Shown: positions 25,198 through 34,880, counted from the stretch's first letter. The stretch: 64,000 nt of DNA from Rhizobium sp. (GCA_028290545.1 JAQGJP010000103.1:51240-115239), one strand, 5' to 3'. The notes: generated by a model not told the origin, from the sequence alone. Numbers and translations are program-made.

Positions 25198-25506
25198 GTG
25201 ATGTCCTTCAGGTTGGTCTTGAACAACCCGCCTACCGGAAAACACCGATGGCTGGGGAACCCAGCTAGACCACGCTGGGATACGATCTGAGGGGAGCTCG
25301 GTCGCCCCGCACACCCCATGGTCCAAACGAGCACCTAATGATGGAATTGAACAAGCGCTTATCTGACCTTTGCGGCACTTGCAGGACGTTCTTGACCGCA
25401 GCGATTTTGCGGCTGCGAGTTGGAACCGCTTTCATAGCTGCACGTTTCTCCCAAATGGATCGGGCGCTACCGGCATTCCGCCGGTACTCCCGACGGGAGA
25501 AAACTC

Positions 25507-25878
25507 ATGAGAACGATGTTAATCGCGATAAGCCTGTTATCTGCTTTGACCGGGTTTGCTTTCGCAGCGGAGCCCGCCCAAATGGTCGACACGAAAATGG
25601 GCAAGGCCTTTGCCGACGAAAAGGGTATGATCCTTTATACTTTCGACAAGGATACCAAGGACAAATCCAACTGCGATATGGATTGCCTAAAGATGTGGCC
25701 GGCATTCCACGCTGGTGACAACGCCAAGGCAGAAGGAGAGTGGTCTCTGGTCAAGGCCGCAGACGGCAAGGAAATGTGGGCCTATGAGGGCAAGCCGCTT
25801 TATACCTTTGTCAAGGATAAAAAAGCCGGTGAGACCAACGGCGATGGCGTGGGAGGAGTGTGGCACCTGGCCAAATAG
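25507..25878 (+). CDS. Secreted COG4315-type repeat protein
   Basis: The 123-residue protein has a clear Sec signal (MRTMLIAISLLSALTGFAFA). The mature part has two copies of the Y-T-F-x-K-D motif (ILYTFDKDTKDKSNCDMDCLKMWP and PLYTFVKDKKAGETNGDGVGGVWHL), the hallmark of the secreted repeat family COG4315 / Lipoprotein_15. Two cysteines (CDMDC) follow the first repeat. The function of this family is unknown; members are often stress-associated envelope proteins. A GGGCAC/GTGCCC hairpin lies about 25 bases downstream. It stands alone between IS relics. Confidence 0.82.
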   Translation: MRTMLIAISLLSALTGFAFAAEPAQMVDTKMGKAFADEKGMILYTFDKDTKDKSNCDMDCLKMWPAFHAGDNAKAEGEWSLVKAADGKEMWAYEGKPLYTFVKDKKAGETNGDGVGGVWHLAK

Positions 25879-25937
25879 CGAAATCGGCGACCCGTTTGAA
25901 TGGGCACGGCGTTGGTGCCCGGATCATTCCACGGTTG

Positions 25938-26066
25938 CGATGGCTCTGGAGATACAACAACGAACGGCCCAATATGAGCATCGGGGGAATGACGCCTGCC
26001 CAAAAACTGAAACGGCAGCCTGAATTCTACTGACGAACCCCGTTAGAAATGGGGGATTGCCATGTG
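25938..26066 (+). pseudogene. IS3-family transposase C-terminal relic with element end
   Basis: The frame ending in TGA 26031-26033 encodes WLWRYNNERPNMSIGGMTPA and then a short tail, the conserved C-terminus of IS3-family OrfB integrases. It is followed by a terminal sequence CCCCGTTAGAAATGGGGGAT that recurs in related form at 38101 and on the minus strand near 60920. Nothing upstream continues the transposase, so this is a truncated right end. Confidence 0.7.
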
Positions 26067-26090
26067 GCGAAAACTGCGATGATGAGCCTC

Positions 26091-26984
26091 TCAGGCCCGA
26101 AAACTGGTGGCAAGAAAATCAACAAAGCTGCGCACGGTGGGTGAAAGACCCCGGCGGGAGGGAAAAACGGCGTGCACGATCCCGATCGGTAGCGACCACT
26201 CCGGCAAAGCGGATTCAAGGGCGCCCGACGCGAGTTGTTCGGCGACCATGTAATCGGGGAGTTGTGCGACACCGACACCATCCTCGACGGCCTGCCGCAA
26301 GACAAACATGTCGTCGGCGGTGAACCGTGGTTCGAACGGAACGCTGATGAGCGCAGCATTGGCATCGCGAAACTCCCAGGAGTGCTTGGGAGTTGTGCGG
26401 ATGAGATCCAATCCCGGGAAACGGCTCAGTTCAGACGGCGACTTCGGGTGGCCAAGCCGATCCAGCAGAACCGGGCTGGCGACCAGGATCTGTCGGCTGT
26501 CGGCAAGCCGTTTCATCACAAGCCCTTCGTTCTCCAGAGGTGGAAACCGGACGCGCAAGGCGACGTCCACGCCTTCCTCAATCACGTCGACGCGGCGATT
26601 GGTGGCAGAAAGCTGTACGCGAACCAGGGGGAAGGCGACGAGATAGCGGGATACGATCGCCGCCACAGGGCTCATCATCAGCGAGACCGGACAGGTCACC
26701 CGTATCGAGCCGCGCGGTTCGGCGCGGTTGGTATCAACTGCTTCCTGTGCGGCCTCGGCCTCGGCGATCATCGCCACGCAGTGGCGATAATAGGTCTCGC
26801 CGATCTCCGTCATTCCAAAATGGCGGGTGGAACGCTGCAGCAACCGGCTGCCCAATCTTTCCTCGAGAAGCGCAATGCGGCGGCTGAGCGTCGATTTGGG
26901 AACGCCGAGCGCCCGGCCCGCTGGCGCGAAGCCGCCATGCTCAACAATGCGCGCAAAATAGAAGAGATCGTTGAGGTCCTGCAT
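26091..26984 (-). CDS. LysR-family regulator (DsdC/AaeR-like architecture)
   Basis: The 297-residue protein starts at ATG 26984 with MQDLNDLFYFARIVEHGGFAPAGRALGVPKSTLSRRIALLEERLG, a standard LysR helix-turn-helix. The effector domain follows with SIRVTCPVSLMMSPVAAI. It is divergent from an isochorismatase-family hydrolase gene with 125 bases between starts, the usual LysR arrangement for control of a neighbouring enzyme. An upstream in-frame ATG at 27110 would overlap the neighbour's start and is not used. Confidence 0.86.
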   Translation of the reverse strand: MQDLNDLFYFARIVEHGGFAPAGRALGVPKSTLSRRIALLEERLGSRLLQRSTRHFGMTEIGETYYRHCVAMIAEAEAAQEAVDTNRAEPRGSIRVTCPVSLMMSPVAAIVSRYLVAFPLVRVQLSATNRRVDVIEEGVDVALRVRFPPLENEGLVMKRLADSRQILVASPVLLDRLGHPKSPSELSRFPGLDLIRTTPKHSWEFRDANAALISVPFEPRFTADDMFVLRQAVEDGVGVAQLPDYMVAEQLASGALESALPEWSLPIGIVHAVFPSRRGLSPTVRSFVDFLATSFRA

Positions 26985-27109
26985 AATCGTCGTTCCACCC
27001 ATGGAACGCACCGTACCGAATCGCCTGGCTACTGGCAAACTCGTTCTACGGTTATCTTTCGTGTGCATCGAGACAACAGGTCTCGCTTTTACCCGAAGGA
27101 GGTACCGCA

Positions 27110-27739
27110 ATGGCCAAGAGTTCCCTTATTACCGCCGACGAACACGCCCTTCTGCTGATCGATCATCAGTTTCTGCAATTGCTCGCACTGCGCTCGCACC
27201 CCAATGAAACCGTCGTCAACAACACGACCTTCATCGCCAAGGCGGCCAAAGAGTTCAAAGTGCCGACGCTTTTCACGACCGCCTTTGCCGAGCGCCAGGC
27301 TTTGTTCGAGGAAGTCCAGGCTGTCTTCCCGGACCAGAAACCGATCGATCGGACGGGGCTCAACTCATGGGACGACGAACGTATCCGCGACTGGGTCAAG
27401 AAGACCGGCAAGAAGAAGTTGGTCATGGCTGGCCTGTGGACGGAGGTTTGCCTGAGCATGCCTGTGATCGACGCGCTTGCCGATGGATACGAGGTTTACA
27501 TCGTCACCGACGCGTCGGGCGGTGGCAGCGTCGAGGGCCATGAACGCGCTGTGCAGCGGATGGTGCAGGCCGGTGCGCAGCCTTTGGTGGCGGCTGGCTA
27601 TGTTTCCGAATTGATGCGCGACTGGGCACGGCCGAACGCCGACGCCGTAGCCAAGCTCTTCGCCGAACATGGCGGCGGCTTCGGACAGGGGCTGCGCTGG
27701 GAATGGCAGCTCCTCGGCCTCAAGGAAGGCACGCGGTAA
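27110..27739 (+). CDS. Isochorismatase-family hydrolase, YcaC-like
   Basis: The 209-residue enzyme has the cysteine-hydrolase fold: the aspartate in ALLLIDHQF (D18), a mid-protein DRTGLNSWDD segment, and the nucleophilic cysteine in AGLWTEVCLSMP. The pattern fits YcaC-like members of unknown substrate. A strong ribosome site (AAGGAGG, 7 bases before ATG) is present. A 12-bp hairpin follows the stop. It is divergent from a LysR gene that is its likely regulator. Confidence 0.86.
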   Translation: MAKSSLITADEHALLLIDHQFLQLLALRSHPNETVVNNTTFIAKAAKEFKVPTLFTTAFAERQALFEEVQAVFPDQKPIDRTGLNSWDDERIRDWVKKTGKKKLVMAGLWTEVCLSMPVIDALADGYEVYIVTDASGGGSVEGHERAVQRMVQAGAQPLVAAGYVSELMRDWARPNADAVAKLFAEHGGGFGQGLRWEWQLLGLKEGTR

Positions 27740-27747
27740 CAGCGGTT

Positions 27748-27778
27748 GCCGGCTGTGGGTGCTCGCCCCACGGCCGGC
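27748..27778 (+). terminator. 12-bp hairpin after the hydrolase gene
   Basis: GCCGGCTGTGGG (27748-27759) pairs with CCCACGGCCGGC (27767-27778), with one G-T pair and a 7-base loop, starting 8 bases past the stop. No U-run follows, so it could be a Rho-assisted end or mRNA stabiliser before the hemerythrin gene. Confidence 0.45.
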
Positions 27779-27812
27779 GCTCCACACAAGAGTCCCGGAT
27801 GGATGTGTCATC

Positions 27813-28415
27813 ATGAATAAAGTCGATCACCAGCTTACGATTGCCGTCAGACGCGGCATGCCGACGGATCTGCTCGATCTGCTGCGCAAATTTCCGCGCG
27901 GCCGGTGGGCAGGCGATCCGCGTATTCACGGTCTCGCCGAAGGATGGATCCAGCGACATGAGATGTTCCGTGAACTGTCCGTGCTGACGGCCAAGGCGAC
28001 GGCCGACTTGAGGGAAGGCCGTCTCGCGGCCGAAACATTCCTGCCCCTGTTCCAGCGCCGGATGGGGCTCCTGCTCAGCGAACTGGAAACACATCATCAC
28101 GTCGAGGATCACCATTATTTTCCCGCATTCGCCGCGGCAGCACCCAAGCTGCAAAAGGGCTTCGACATTCTCGACAACGACCACGATGTGATCCACGACT
28201 CGATTCTTTCTCTGAACCAGGCCAGTTGCGAACTCATCGCCGCGCTGTCTGGCGAGGTGTCCGGGCACGACGGAGATGCCATGCGCGTCGCCGCCCGACT
28301 CGCCGGAAAGATCACAGGCTTCGACCGGGTCCTGCTGCGACACCTTGAGGACGAGGAAGACCTGATCATTCCGCTGATCCTGGAACGCACGCGGGACGAT
28401 CCTGATTTCCGATGA
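27813..28415 (+). CDS. Hemerythrin-domain protein
   Basis: The 200-residue protein shows a plausible set of diiron ligands of the hemerythrin/HHE fold: RHEMFRELS, ETHHHVEDHHYFP, DNDHDVIHDS and RHLEDEEDLIIPL. Such proteins bind oxygen, NO or iron, or repair iron centres. The N-terminal 45 residues are outside the core. It lies downstream of the isochorismatase-family gene, separated by a hairpin, and converges on an HxlR regulator gene. Confidence 0.85.
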   Translation: MNKVDHQLTIAVRRGMPTDLLDLLRKFPRGRWAGDPRIHGLAEGWIQRHEMFRELSVLTAKATADLREGRLAAETFLPLFQRRMGLLLSELETHHHVEDHHYFPAFAAAAPKLQKGFDILDNDHDVIHDSILSLNQASCELIAALSGEVSGHDGDAMRVAARLAGKITGFDRVLLRHLEDEEDLIIPLILERTRDDPDFR

Positions 28416-28507
28416 CAGTATCGTGCGTCTCGGTCACAGGCATTCCGATGACGCCGGCGCGGCGGCGAAGGAACTGGCCGGCTATCTCGGGCTGGTCTGA
28501 CTGGCGG

Positions 28508-28891
28508 TCAAGCGGCGTCGGCGGTGTCGCCCCTATCGTCGAACGCCCGATGCGCGCTGGCGATCAGCAACTCGTGTTCGATCGCCCAGTGCCCCAGGGC
28601 TTCGACAGGCCGCCGGAGCGAATGGCCGAGTTCTGTCAGTTCATAGTCGACGCGCGGCGGCTTGGTCGGGAAGACGGTCCTCTTGACCAGACCGTCCCGT
28701 TCCATGCCCTTGAGGGTCAATGTCAGCATGCGTTGCGAAATCGTGCCGATGGCGCGTTTGATCTCGTTGAAGCGGCGTGGGCCGTCGCGCAACGCCATGA
28801 CGATCAGCACGCTCCACTTGTCTCCGACCCGCGCCAGAATCTGACGGACGGGCCTGCATGTGTCCAGCAAATCGCCGGTTTCAGGTAACAT
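28508..28891 (-). CDS. HxlR-family transcription regulator
   Basis: The 127-residue protein has the single-domain winged helix of the HxlR family, with the early cysteine and core [67 protein letters not shown] pattern. The N-terminal Cys12 is the position used for redox or electrophile sensing in several family members. A strong AAGGAGG precedes ATG 28891. It is divergent from the flavin monooxygenase and NAD(P) reductase genes at 28997-30661, which it probably controls. Confidence 0.88.
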   Translation of the reverse strand: MLPETGDLLDTCRPVRQILARVGDKWSVLIVMALRDGPRRFNEIKRAIGTISQRMLTLTLKGMERDGLVKRTVFPTKPPRVDYELTELGHSLRRPVEALGHWAIEHELLIASAHRAFDDRGDTADAA

Positions 28892-28996
28892 GGATGTGCC
28901 TCCTTGTGCTCCTCAAGCCAGTTACAATATTAGCCTAGTTACAAATATATACTAAAGGCGACCCCACTTCACAAGCTTGTCGCCGGCGAAGGAGAG

Positions 28997-30018
28997 ATGA
29001 ACATGGAACTTGGTGTTTACAGCTTTGGCGACGTCCAGAGGGATACCGTCACCGGCAAACTCGGCTCGACCGCCGAAGCCACACGCAATCTGCTGGAAGC
29101 CATCCAGCTCGCTGATCAAGTCGGGCTGGATTATTTCGGCATCGGCGAACATCACACCCGTGAGATGCCGGCGTCAGCTGCGGCAGTCGTGCTGGGCGCG
29201 GCAGCCTCGACGACGAAAAACATCAAGCTTGGAAGTGCGGTGACCGTCCTCAGCACCGACGATCCCGTGCGCGTCTATCAACAGTTTGCCACGCTGGATG
29301 CCTTGTCGAACGGTCGTGCCGAAATCACCGCCGGACGCGGCTCCTCGACGGAATCCTTTCCGCTCTTCGGCCACAGCCTGAACGACTATGATGAACTCTA
29401 CGCCGAGAAGCTGGATCTGCTGCTCAAGATCAACGAGAGCGAATCCATCACCTGGAGCGGCAAACATCGTCCGGCACTGGACAATGCGCTGGTCGTGCCG
29501 CGCCCGGAAAGCGGATCGCTGCCGATCTGGCTGGCCACCGGTGGCAACCCGCAGTCTTCGGTGCGTGCAGGTCTGCTAGGCCTGCCGATTTCCTATGCGA
29601 TTATCGGCGGCCAGGCGGCACGCTTTGCGCCGTTGGCTGAATTGTACCGGCGCGCAGCGGCTCAGGGGAAATTCCCGGAGGCGCAGATGAAGATCTCTGT
29701 CGCAAGCCCGGGCTATGTCGGGGATGACGCGAAAAGGGCAAAGGAGCAGTTCTGGGTTCATTGGCACGCGATAATGGAAACGATCGGCAAGGTCCGTGGT
29801 TTCGCGCCGCCGCGCCGGAGGAGATCGCCGAGCGCATCGTCGCGTTGCACAGGAGCCTGGGGCATATGCGCCAGTTCTTCCAGATGGATGTGGGGCAAAT
29901 GCCGCAAAAAGACTTCCTGCGCTCGATTGAATTACTCGGCACCCGCGTCAAGCCGCTGGTCGACGCCGAACTCGGAGCAAACAACGCCGTCAAGGAGAAA
30001 AGTCATGCGGGCCACTGA
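28997..30018 (+). pseudogene. Luciferase-like flavin monooxygenase, frameshifted
   Basis: Codons from ATG 28997 to about 29805 encode a bacterial luciferase-like (LLM) flavin oxidoreductase (LGVYSFGD start, FGIGEHHTREMPASA, ITAGRGSSTESFPLFG, PIWLATGGNPQS). After IGKVRGFAPP the homologous reading continues only in another frame, from APEEIAERIVALHRSLGH (29812 onward) to the TGA at 30016-30018. The intervening residues normally found between these blocks are missing, so an internal deletion of roughly 20 codons with a shift is inferred. In the original frame the reading runs on, without a stop, into the next gene. The enzyme is probably inactive unless the break is an assembly error. Confidence 0.7.
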
Positions 30019-30661
30019 CGTGCAAACTATCGGGATTCTGGGCGCGGGGCGTGTCGGCACGGCACTCGCCCGGCGTGCGATCGCGGCGGGCTACGAGGTC
30101 AGGATCGCGACCTCAAAGCCGCCCGAGGACATAGCGCTTCTGCTGGAGATCATGGCTCCCGGCGCGAAGGCAGGCTCTGTCGAGGCGGTGATCGACGCCG
30201 GCGATATCGTCGTCCTGGCGCTACCCTTGTCAAGGTACCGCGCGCTGCAGGCCGATCTCTTCGAGGGAAAGATCGTCGTTGACGTCATGAACTACTGGGC
30301 GCCGACAGATGGCACCATCGTGGAATTCGAAGGCCAAGCGTCGAGCAGCGAAGTGATCCAGGACTATTTGCCGGGTGCCCGACTGGTGCGGAGCTTCAAT
30401 CACATGGGCTACCACGAGATCGATGAGGAAGCGCGGTTGATCGGCCATCCTGACCGGCGTGCGCTGGCTCTCGCCGGCAACGATCCGCAGGCCCGTGCCG
30501 TCGTCGCGGATTTCATCGACCGCCTCGGGTTCGATCCGGTCGATGCTGGCGAGCTTGCCGCCAGCCAGGGCTTTGCCACCGGAACGCCCGTCTTCGGCGC
30601 CACTCTTGGCCGCGAGACGATGAAGCAGCTTCTGCGGGAGCAGGATGCTTACGCCGCGTAG
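30005..30661 (+). CDS. NAD(P)-binding reductase, F420-dependent NADP oxidoreductase family
   Basis: The 218-residue protein has an N-terminal Rossmann motif (IGILGAGRVGTALARRAIAAGYEV) followed by the layout of the NADP-F420 oxidoreductase family (VVDVMNYWAP, SFNHMGYHEI). Most proteobacterial members do not use F420 and are general NADPH-dependent oxidoreductases. ATG 30005 has AAGGAG 11 bases upstream and overlaps the end of the broken monooxygenase gene, suggesting the two were translationally coupled. It is likely under the HxlR regulator. Confidence 0.8.
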   Translation: MRATDVQTIGILGAGRVGTALARRAIAAGYEVRIATSKPPEDIALLLEIMAPGAKAGSVEAVIDAGDIVVLALPLSRYRALQADLFEGKIVVDVMNYWAPTDGTIVEFEGQASSSEVIQDYLPGARLVRSFNHMGYHEIDEEARLIGHPDRRALALAGNDPQARAVVADFIDRLGFDPVDAGELAASQGFATGTPVFGATLGRETMKQLLREQDAYAA

Positions 30662-30851
30662 TCAGCGTCGGCAGACGGCCAGCCGAGCGGACCGGCCGTG
30701 ACATGAGCTACAGCAAGATCATCGCAACGCGTGCATCACTTCGCCTGCCAACTCGCCGCTCCCGCTGCTGGCGGTCATCGGCGCATCAAGTACCGAAAAA
30801 GCGATCGCTCTGACAGCGCACAGGTGCCGTTGGCAGTGGGCCCGCCAGCCG

Positions 30852-31832
30852 CTAGAGAAATCCGTTGTCCAGGCCTGCGCTCGCCTGAAGCAGGCCTGCC
30901 ATCCATGCGATCGACGGGTGTTTACCCATCGTTCGGTGCCACAACATGGAAATTGTCAGCGGCGGCGCCGAATACGGAGCCTCTCTCGCGACTATCCCGA
31001 ATGTCCTATCCGCAAATCTCGCAAAACGCGAGGGGACATATGCGATCATGTCGGTGGTCGCCAACAATGGGGGTACCGCGAGAATATGCGAGACCGTGGC
31101 TCCCACTCTCCGTGACAACCCCTTCTCTGACAGGAGACCTTCCACATAGCGCGGATTGCTTGTTATCCACGCCCGCTCGAGGCCGCCCTGATCGACCACC
31201 CCGTCGACGGTAACCGCATCGCGACGCGAGATCAGAATATCGACGTGAGGATATTTCCCCAGAACATCCAGTGTCACTCCGAGTTTGGCGGCAGGGTGGT
31301 CGGGCCTCATGATCCAGACGCTCCGGTCAGTCATCAGGTTCGTTTTGACGAAGCGCGACGGCACCCTTCCGAAGACGCCGAGAGCGAGATGAACCGTACC
31401 ACGGTCGAGTTCTTCCACGATATTGACGTCATTGATGGGCCGTAGCCACAAGCGCACTCCTGGTGCCGTCTGCTCCACAATTCGCATCAATGACGGAAAC
31501 AAGGTGCCGAATATGTAGTCGGACGTACAGATCACCAGCTCGGTTTCCGCCGTTGCAGGATCGAACTTCGCGTCACCGAGGACGGAATCGATTTGACGCA
31601 AGGCGGGAGCCAGCGCCCTGGACAGTTCGACCGCGCGCGGGGTCGGATGCATTCCATCCGGTCCCCGGATGAACAGCTGATCGTCAAAGGCAGCACGCAT
31701 TTTATTAAGCGCATGACTGACGGCGGACTGCGTGATGCTCAGCCGCGCCCCTGCCTTGGTGACGCTTCGCTCCTGAAAAAGGGCATCGAGGACCCTCAGG
31801 AGATTGAGATCGATGTTATTAGCGATGCTCAT
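30852..31832 (-). CDS. LysR-family regulator (NodD/SyrM-like)
   Basis: The 326-residue protein begins NIDLNLLRVLDALFQERSVTKAGARLSITQSAVSHALNKMRAAF, the NodD-like winged-helix form of LysR, then the effector domain. It is divergent from an HlyD/MFS efflux pair (300 bases between starts). It is probably the regulator of that pump, responding to a small aromatic or toxic compound; the ligand is unknown. A 190-base tail region downstream contains no gene. Confidence 0.85.
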   Translation of the reverse strand: MSIANNIDLNLLRVLDALFQERSVTKAGARLSITQSAVSHALNKMRAAFDDQLFIRGPDGMHPTPRAVELSRALAPALRQIDSVLGDAKFDPATAETELVICTSDYIFGTLFPSLMRIVEQTAPGVRLWLRPINDVNIVEELDRGTVHLALGVFGRVPSRFVKTNLMTDRSVWIMRPDHPAAKLGVTLDVLGKYPHVDILISRRDAVTVDGVVDQGGLERAWITSNPRYVEGLLSEKGLSRRVGATVSHILAVPPLLATTDMIAYVPSRFARFADRTFGIVAREAPYSAPPLTISMLWHRTMGKHPSIAWMAGLLQASAGLDNGFL

Positions 31833-32132
31833 TTTATATATGAACTCATTTCACTTCTTTCATGTGGGTGATTGCCTATTCTTCAGATTCAATTGAGTCA
31901 ACAACGCAGTGCATTGCAATGAGACGATCGACCGAACTTCCTGATTATGCGTCGGACCTGACACAACGGTGTCTCTCTGGCCTGGTCCTCTACCTTGCAG
32001 TACTCGGAGTCATGGTGGCCACTCTTGGAATGAACTGTATTCATTGACTGAGTGAATGATCGTCATTTCAATCATGGTCGGTGAAAGCATATCTAATGCT
32101 TGGTTGCTGCCCCTGTCTGAAGGAAGTTCGGA
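31833..32132. promoter_or_regulatory. Divergent promoter region, LysR / efflux operon
   Basis: This 300-base AT-rich segment includes an imperfect palindrome ATTCATTGACTGAGTGAAT at 32039-32057 with LysR-like T-N11-A spacing. A short frame from ATG 31919 could encode a 42-residue peptide with one membrane segment (LSGLVLYLAVLGVMVATLGM), but it lacks a good ribosome site, so I do not call it a gene. Confidence 0.4.
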
Positions 32133-33296
32133 ATGAATGTACAGATTACCAATCTAAAACTGCCAGACTTGCCGGACGCCAGGGAAGTTTCCCCAGCGGC
32201 GTCCGTCGCCGGTGCAAACCCGCAGAAAAGGCGCAAGGCAAGGAATGCCACCGCCGGCATCATGCGCGCCACCGTGATCGTTGCAGCGATCGGCCTCGCG
32301 GTCGTCGTGCCGCTTGGTTGGGGACAATGGCTGGCGGGGATGACCGACCAGGCAACGGACGATGCTTACCTGCGGGCCGACAGCACGCCGATCAGCACCG
32401 AGGTCAGCGGGCGCGTCAAGGCAGTTCTCGTCGCCGATTTTCAGCGCGTCAAAGCTGGCGATATCCTGGCCCGTATCGATGACCGCGACTATGCCGCGCA
32501 GGTTGCTCGGGCATCGGCGATGGTGGATGCGGCCAGGGCCACAATTCGCAATGCCGACAGTCAGATCAGGCTTCAGGAAAAGGTCATTGCGCAGGTGGAG
32601 GCCGCCGTTTCCGCAGTCGAGGCCGATCGTGACAAGGTCAACAGCGAATATGCCCGGCAACAGAGGGGGGCGCGAGAGAAATGGTCGTCGGTGCAAGCGC
32701 TGGAAGCTGCCACCGCGGATGTCAAGCGCCTTGAGGCCCAGACGCTCGAGAAGCGTACCGAAGTCGATGCACAGCGCCAGAGGACCGATGTCCTGCGCAC
32801 CCAGAAGCAACAGGCCGAGGCAGAGCTGGCAAGCCAGCAGGCGGCTCTCGACATCGCCCGCGTCAACCTCGACCGGACGACCATTGTCTCGCCGATCAAT
32901 GGCTTTGTCAGCGCCAGCAACGTTCGGGCGGGCCAATACCTGCCGGTCGGCTCCAGGATCACAACGGTCGTGCCCCTTCCGCATGTCTATGTGCTTGCCA
33001 ACTACAAGGAAACGCAACTCGGAAAAGTTCGGGTCGGCCAAATGGTAACGCTGACGGTGGATATGTTCCCCGGCAGGATCCTCAGGGGACATGTGGCGAA
33101 CATCTCGCCGGCCACCGGCTCGGAATTCGCGCTGCTGCCGCCGGACAATGCGACCGGCAATTTCACCAAGGTCGCGCAGAGGGTTTCGGTTCGCGTCGAG
33201 CTCGACGACAGCGATGGCCTGGCGGAGCTTCTGCGGCCCGGCATGTCCGTCGTCCCGACAATCCATACCGACCAGATGGTTGCCAGCAAGGAATGA
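32133..33296 (+). CDS. HlyD/EmrA-type membrane fusion protein of an efflux pump
   Basis: The 387-residue protein has a short cytoplasmic leader, one membrane helix (about residues 47-68), a lipoyl-like barrel-sandwich start (TEVSGRVKAVLVADFQRVKAGDILARIDDRDY), a long helical hairpin (about 110-230) and a beta-barrel (TTVVPLPHVYVLANYKETQLGKVRVGQMV). This is the EmrA/FusE arrangement. It forms a tripartite exporter with the MFS pump encoded 6 bases downstream and an outer-membrane channel that is not in this window. Confidence 0.88.
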   Translation: MNVQITNLKLPDLPDAREVSPAASVAGANPQKRRKARNATAGIMRATVIVAAIGLAVVVPLGWGQWLAGMTDQATDDAYLRADSTPISTEVSGRVKAVLVADFQRVKAGDILARIDDRDYAAQVARASAMVDAARATIRNADSQIRLQEKVIAQVEAAVSAVEADRDKVNSEYARQQRGAREKWSSVQALEAATADVKRLEAQTLEKRTEVDAQRQRTDVLRTQKQQAEAELASQQAALDIARVNLDRTTIVSPINGFVSASNVRAGQYLPVGSRITTVVPLPHVYVLANYKETQLGKVRVGQMVTLTVDMFPGRILRGHVANISPATGSEFALLPPDNATGNFTKVAQRVSVRVELDDSDGLAELLRPGMSVVPTIHTDQMVASKE

Positions 33297-33302
33297 GATA
33301 TC

Positions 33303-34880
33303 ATGACCACGTCCCAGATGGTTCCCAACCTTGCTCCCGCGAAAGCAGGGCGTCCCGATATCCGCGCGCTCGTCGCCGTTGCTGCCGTTATGTTCGGCAC
33401 GTTCACGGCGATTCTGAATTCGAGGCTGACGGATATCGGGCTGACCGACCTGCGAGGGGCGCTTGGGCTTGGCTATGACGAAGCGTCATGGATTACCACG
33501 GCCTATGTCGTCGCCGAAGTCGCCGCCATTCCTGCCACCGTATGGCTGCGCATGGTTCTATCGCCGGCGCCCGGGGTCATGATAGGGGCAGCGCTGTTCT
33601 CGGTTCTGTCGCTTCTCGCCCCCTTCAGCCCCTCGCTGGCGGTTCTTCTGGCAGTTCAGGCACTGCGCGGCCTGAGCGCCGGTATTCTCATCCCGATGAC
33701 CTACGGCGTCGTGATGCGCTATATCCCGCAATCGCAGCGGCTTTACGCGCTCTCCATATACGCGCTGATCTCCGGATTCACGCCCAGCCTTTCCGTTGTC
33801 ACGGAGGCGCTTGTCGTCGATCACCTGTCCTGGAAATATCTTTTCTGGCTCAACGTGATACCCGGCGCACTTGCCGTCTTCGGCGCCGCATACGGCATCA
33901 AATGGGATCCGGTAAAATTCATGAAACTGAGACGGCCGGATCTGTTCGGACTGCTTTCCCTGTCGCTGGGGCTTGCTGCTTTGGTGACAGCGCTGGACCA
34001 GGGCAATCGCCTCGACTGGCTCAATTCCGGTCTGATCGTCGGCCTGTTGCTGGCCGCAGCCGTTCTTCTTGTCGCATATCTGGTGCATTCGTTCATTCAC
34101 CCGCAGCCCATGGTCAGTCCCCGCCTTCTTGCCCAGCGCAATGCCGGATTGGCGCTGTCGGTGCTTTTTCTCTCGCGTTTCGCCACCATGTCGGCCGCGT
34201 TTGTCATCCCGCAATTCCTTATCCGCACGCAAGGTTACCGTGCGCTTGAAACGGGCCAGTATTTTGTTGCCGCCGGCCTTCCTCAACTTGCCCTGGCTCC
34301 TTTCGTCGCGTGGCTATGCTATCGGTTCGACCCTCGCGACCTTGTGGCATTTGGTGCCATTCTGTTTTCGATCGGCGTCATGTGGAGCACCGGCCTCACG
34401 AGTGCCTGGACGGGCGATCAATTCATGGGGCCGATGCTTTTGCAGACGATAGCAGGTCCGTTTCTGGCGGTCCCGGTCATGGTCGTTGTGTCCGAGGACA
34501 TCACGTTCGCGCAGATCCCCTGGATAGCGACATGGGTCCACATCATCCGCACGGTCGGCACGGCAATCGCCACGGCCTCGATCGGGACGTTCATACGCGT
34601 CCGGGAAGCGGTGCATTCCAATCTCATAGGCCTTCACGTCCAAACCGGCGATCTCGACGTCCAGGCTCGGCTCGACGCGATTGGCACTGCCTTGCGATCC
34701 GGCCTCAGAACAACGGATGAAAGCGCACCCGCTTTGGGCGTCCTTGCGAGGACCGTCCAGAAGGAAGCCTATGTTCTGGCCTACGCCGACGCGCAGTTCG
34801 TAATTTTCTTGGTTGTTCTATGTATCGCTGTCGCAGCACTGCTTATGCGGAGAACGCCCCTACCCGGCCGCTTCCTCTAG
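33303..34880 (+). CDS. MFS exporter, DHA2 (EmrB) type
   Basis: The 525-residue membrane protein has about 14 helices. Its opening resembles EmrB-type pumps that partner EmrA-like fusion proteins (AAVMFGTFTAILNSRLTDIGLTDLRGALGLGYDEASWITTAYVVAEVAAIPAT). It is cotranscribed with the HlyD-like gene and probably regulated by the divergent LysR. A large periplasmic loop or helix near the C-terminus (VREAVHSNLIGLHVQTGDLDVQARLDAI) is typical of this subgroup. Substrate unknown. Confidence 0.87.
   Translation: MTTSQMVPNLAPAKAGRPDIRALVAVAAVMFGTFTAILNSRLTDIGLTDLRGALGLGYDEASWITTAYVVAEVAAIPATVWLRMVLSPAPGVMIGAALFSVLSLLAPFSPSLAVLLAVQALRGLSAGILIPMTYGVVMRYIPQSQRLYALSIYALISGFTPSLSVVTEALVVDHLSWKYLFWLNVIPGALAVFGAAYGIKWDPVKFMKLRRPDLFGLLSLSLGLAALVTALDQGNRLDWLNSGLIVGLLLAAAVLLVAYLVHSFIHPQPMVSPRLLAQRNAGLALSVLFLSRFATMSAAFVIPQFLIRTQGYRALETGQYFVAAGLPQLALAPFVAWLCYRFDPRDLVAFGAILFSIGVMWSTGLTSAWTGDQFMGPMLLQTIAGPFLAVPVMVVVSEDITFAQIPWIATWVHIIRTVGTAIATASIGTFIRVREAVHSNLIGLHVQTGDLDVQARLDAIGTALRSGLRTTDESAPALGVLARTVQKEAYVLAYADAQFVIFLVVLCIAVAALLMRRTPLPGRFL

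Noticed and set aside
28997..30661. Genuine bifunctional monooxygenase-reductase fusion
   Set aside because: The middle (about codons 270-335) is arginine/serine-rich nonsense, while LLM homology continues in another frame and the reductase has its own ribosome site and ATG.
31919..32047. Small membrane protein gene before the efflux operon
   Set aside because: The 42-codon frame has a plausible helix but no ribosome site and no known family; kept only as a note in the intergenic entry.
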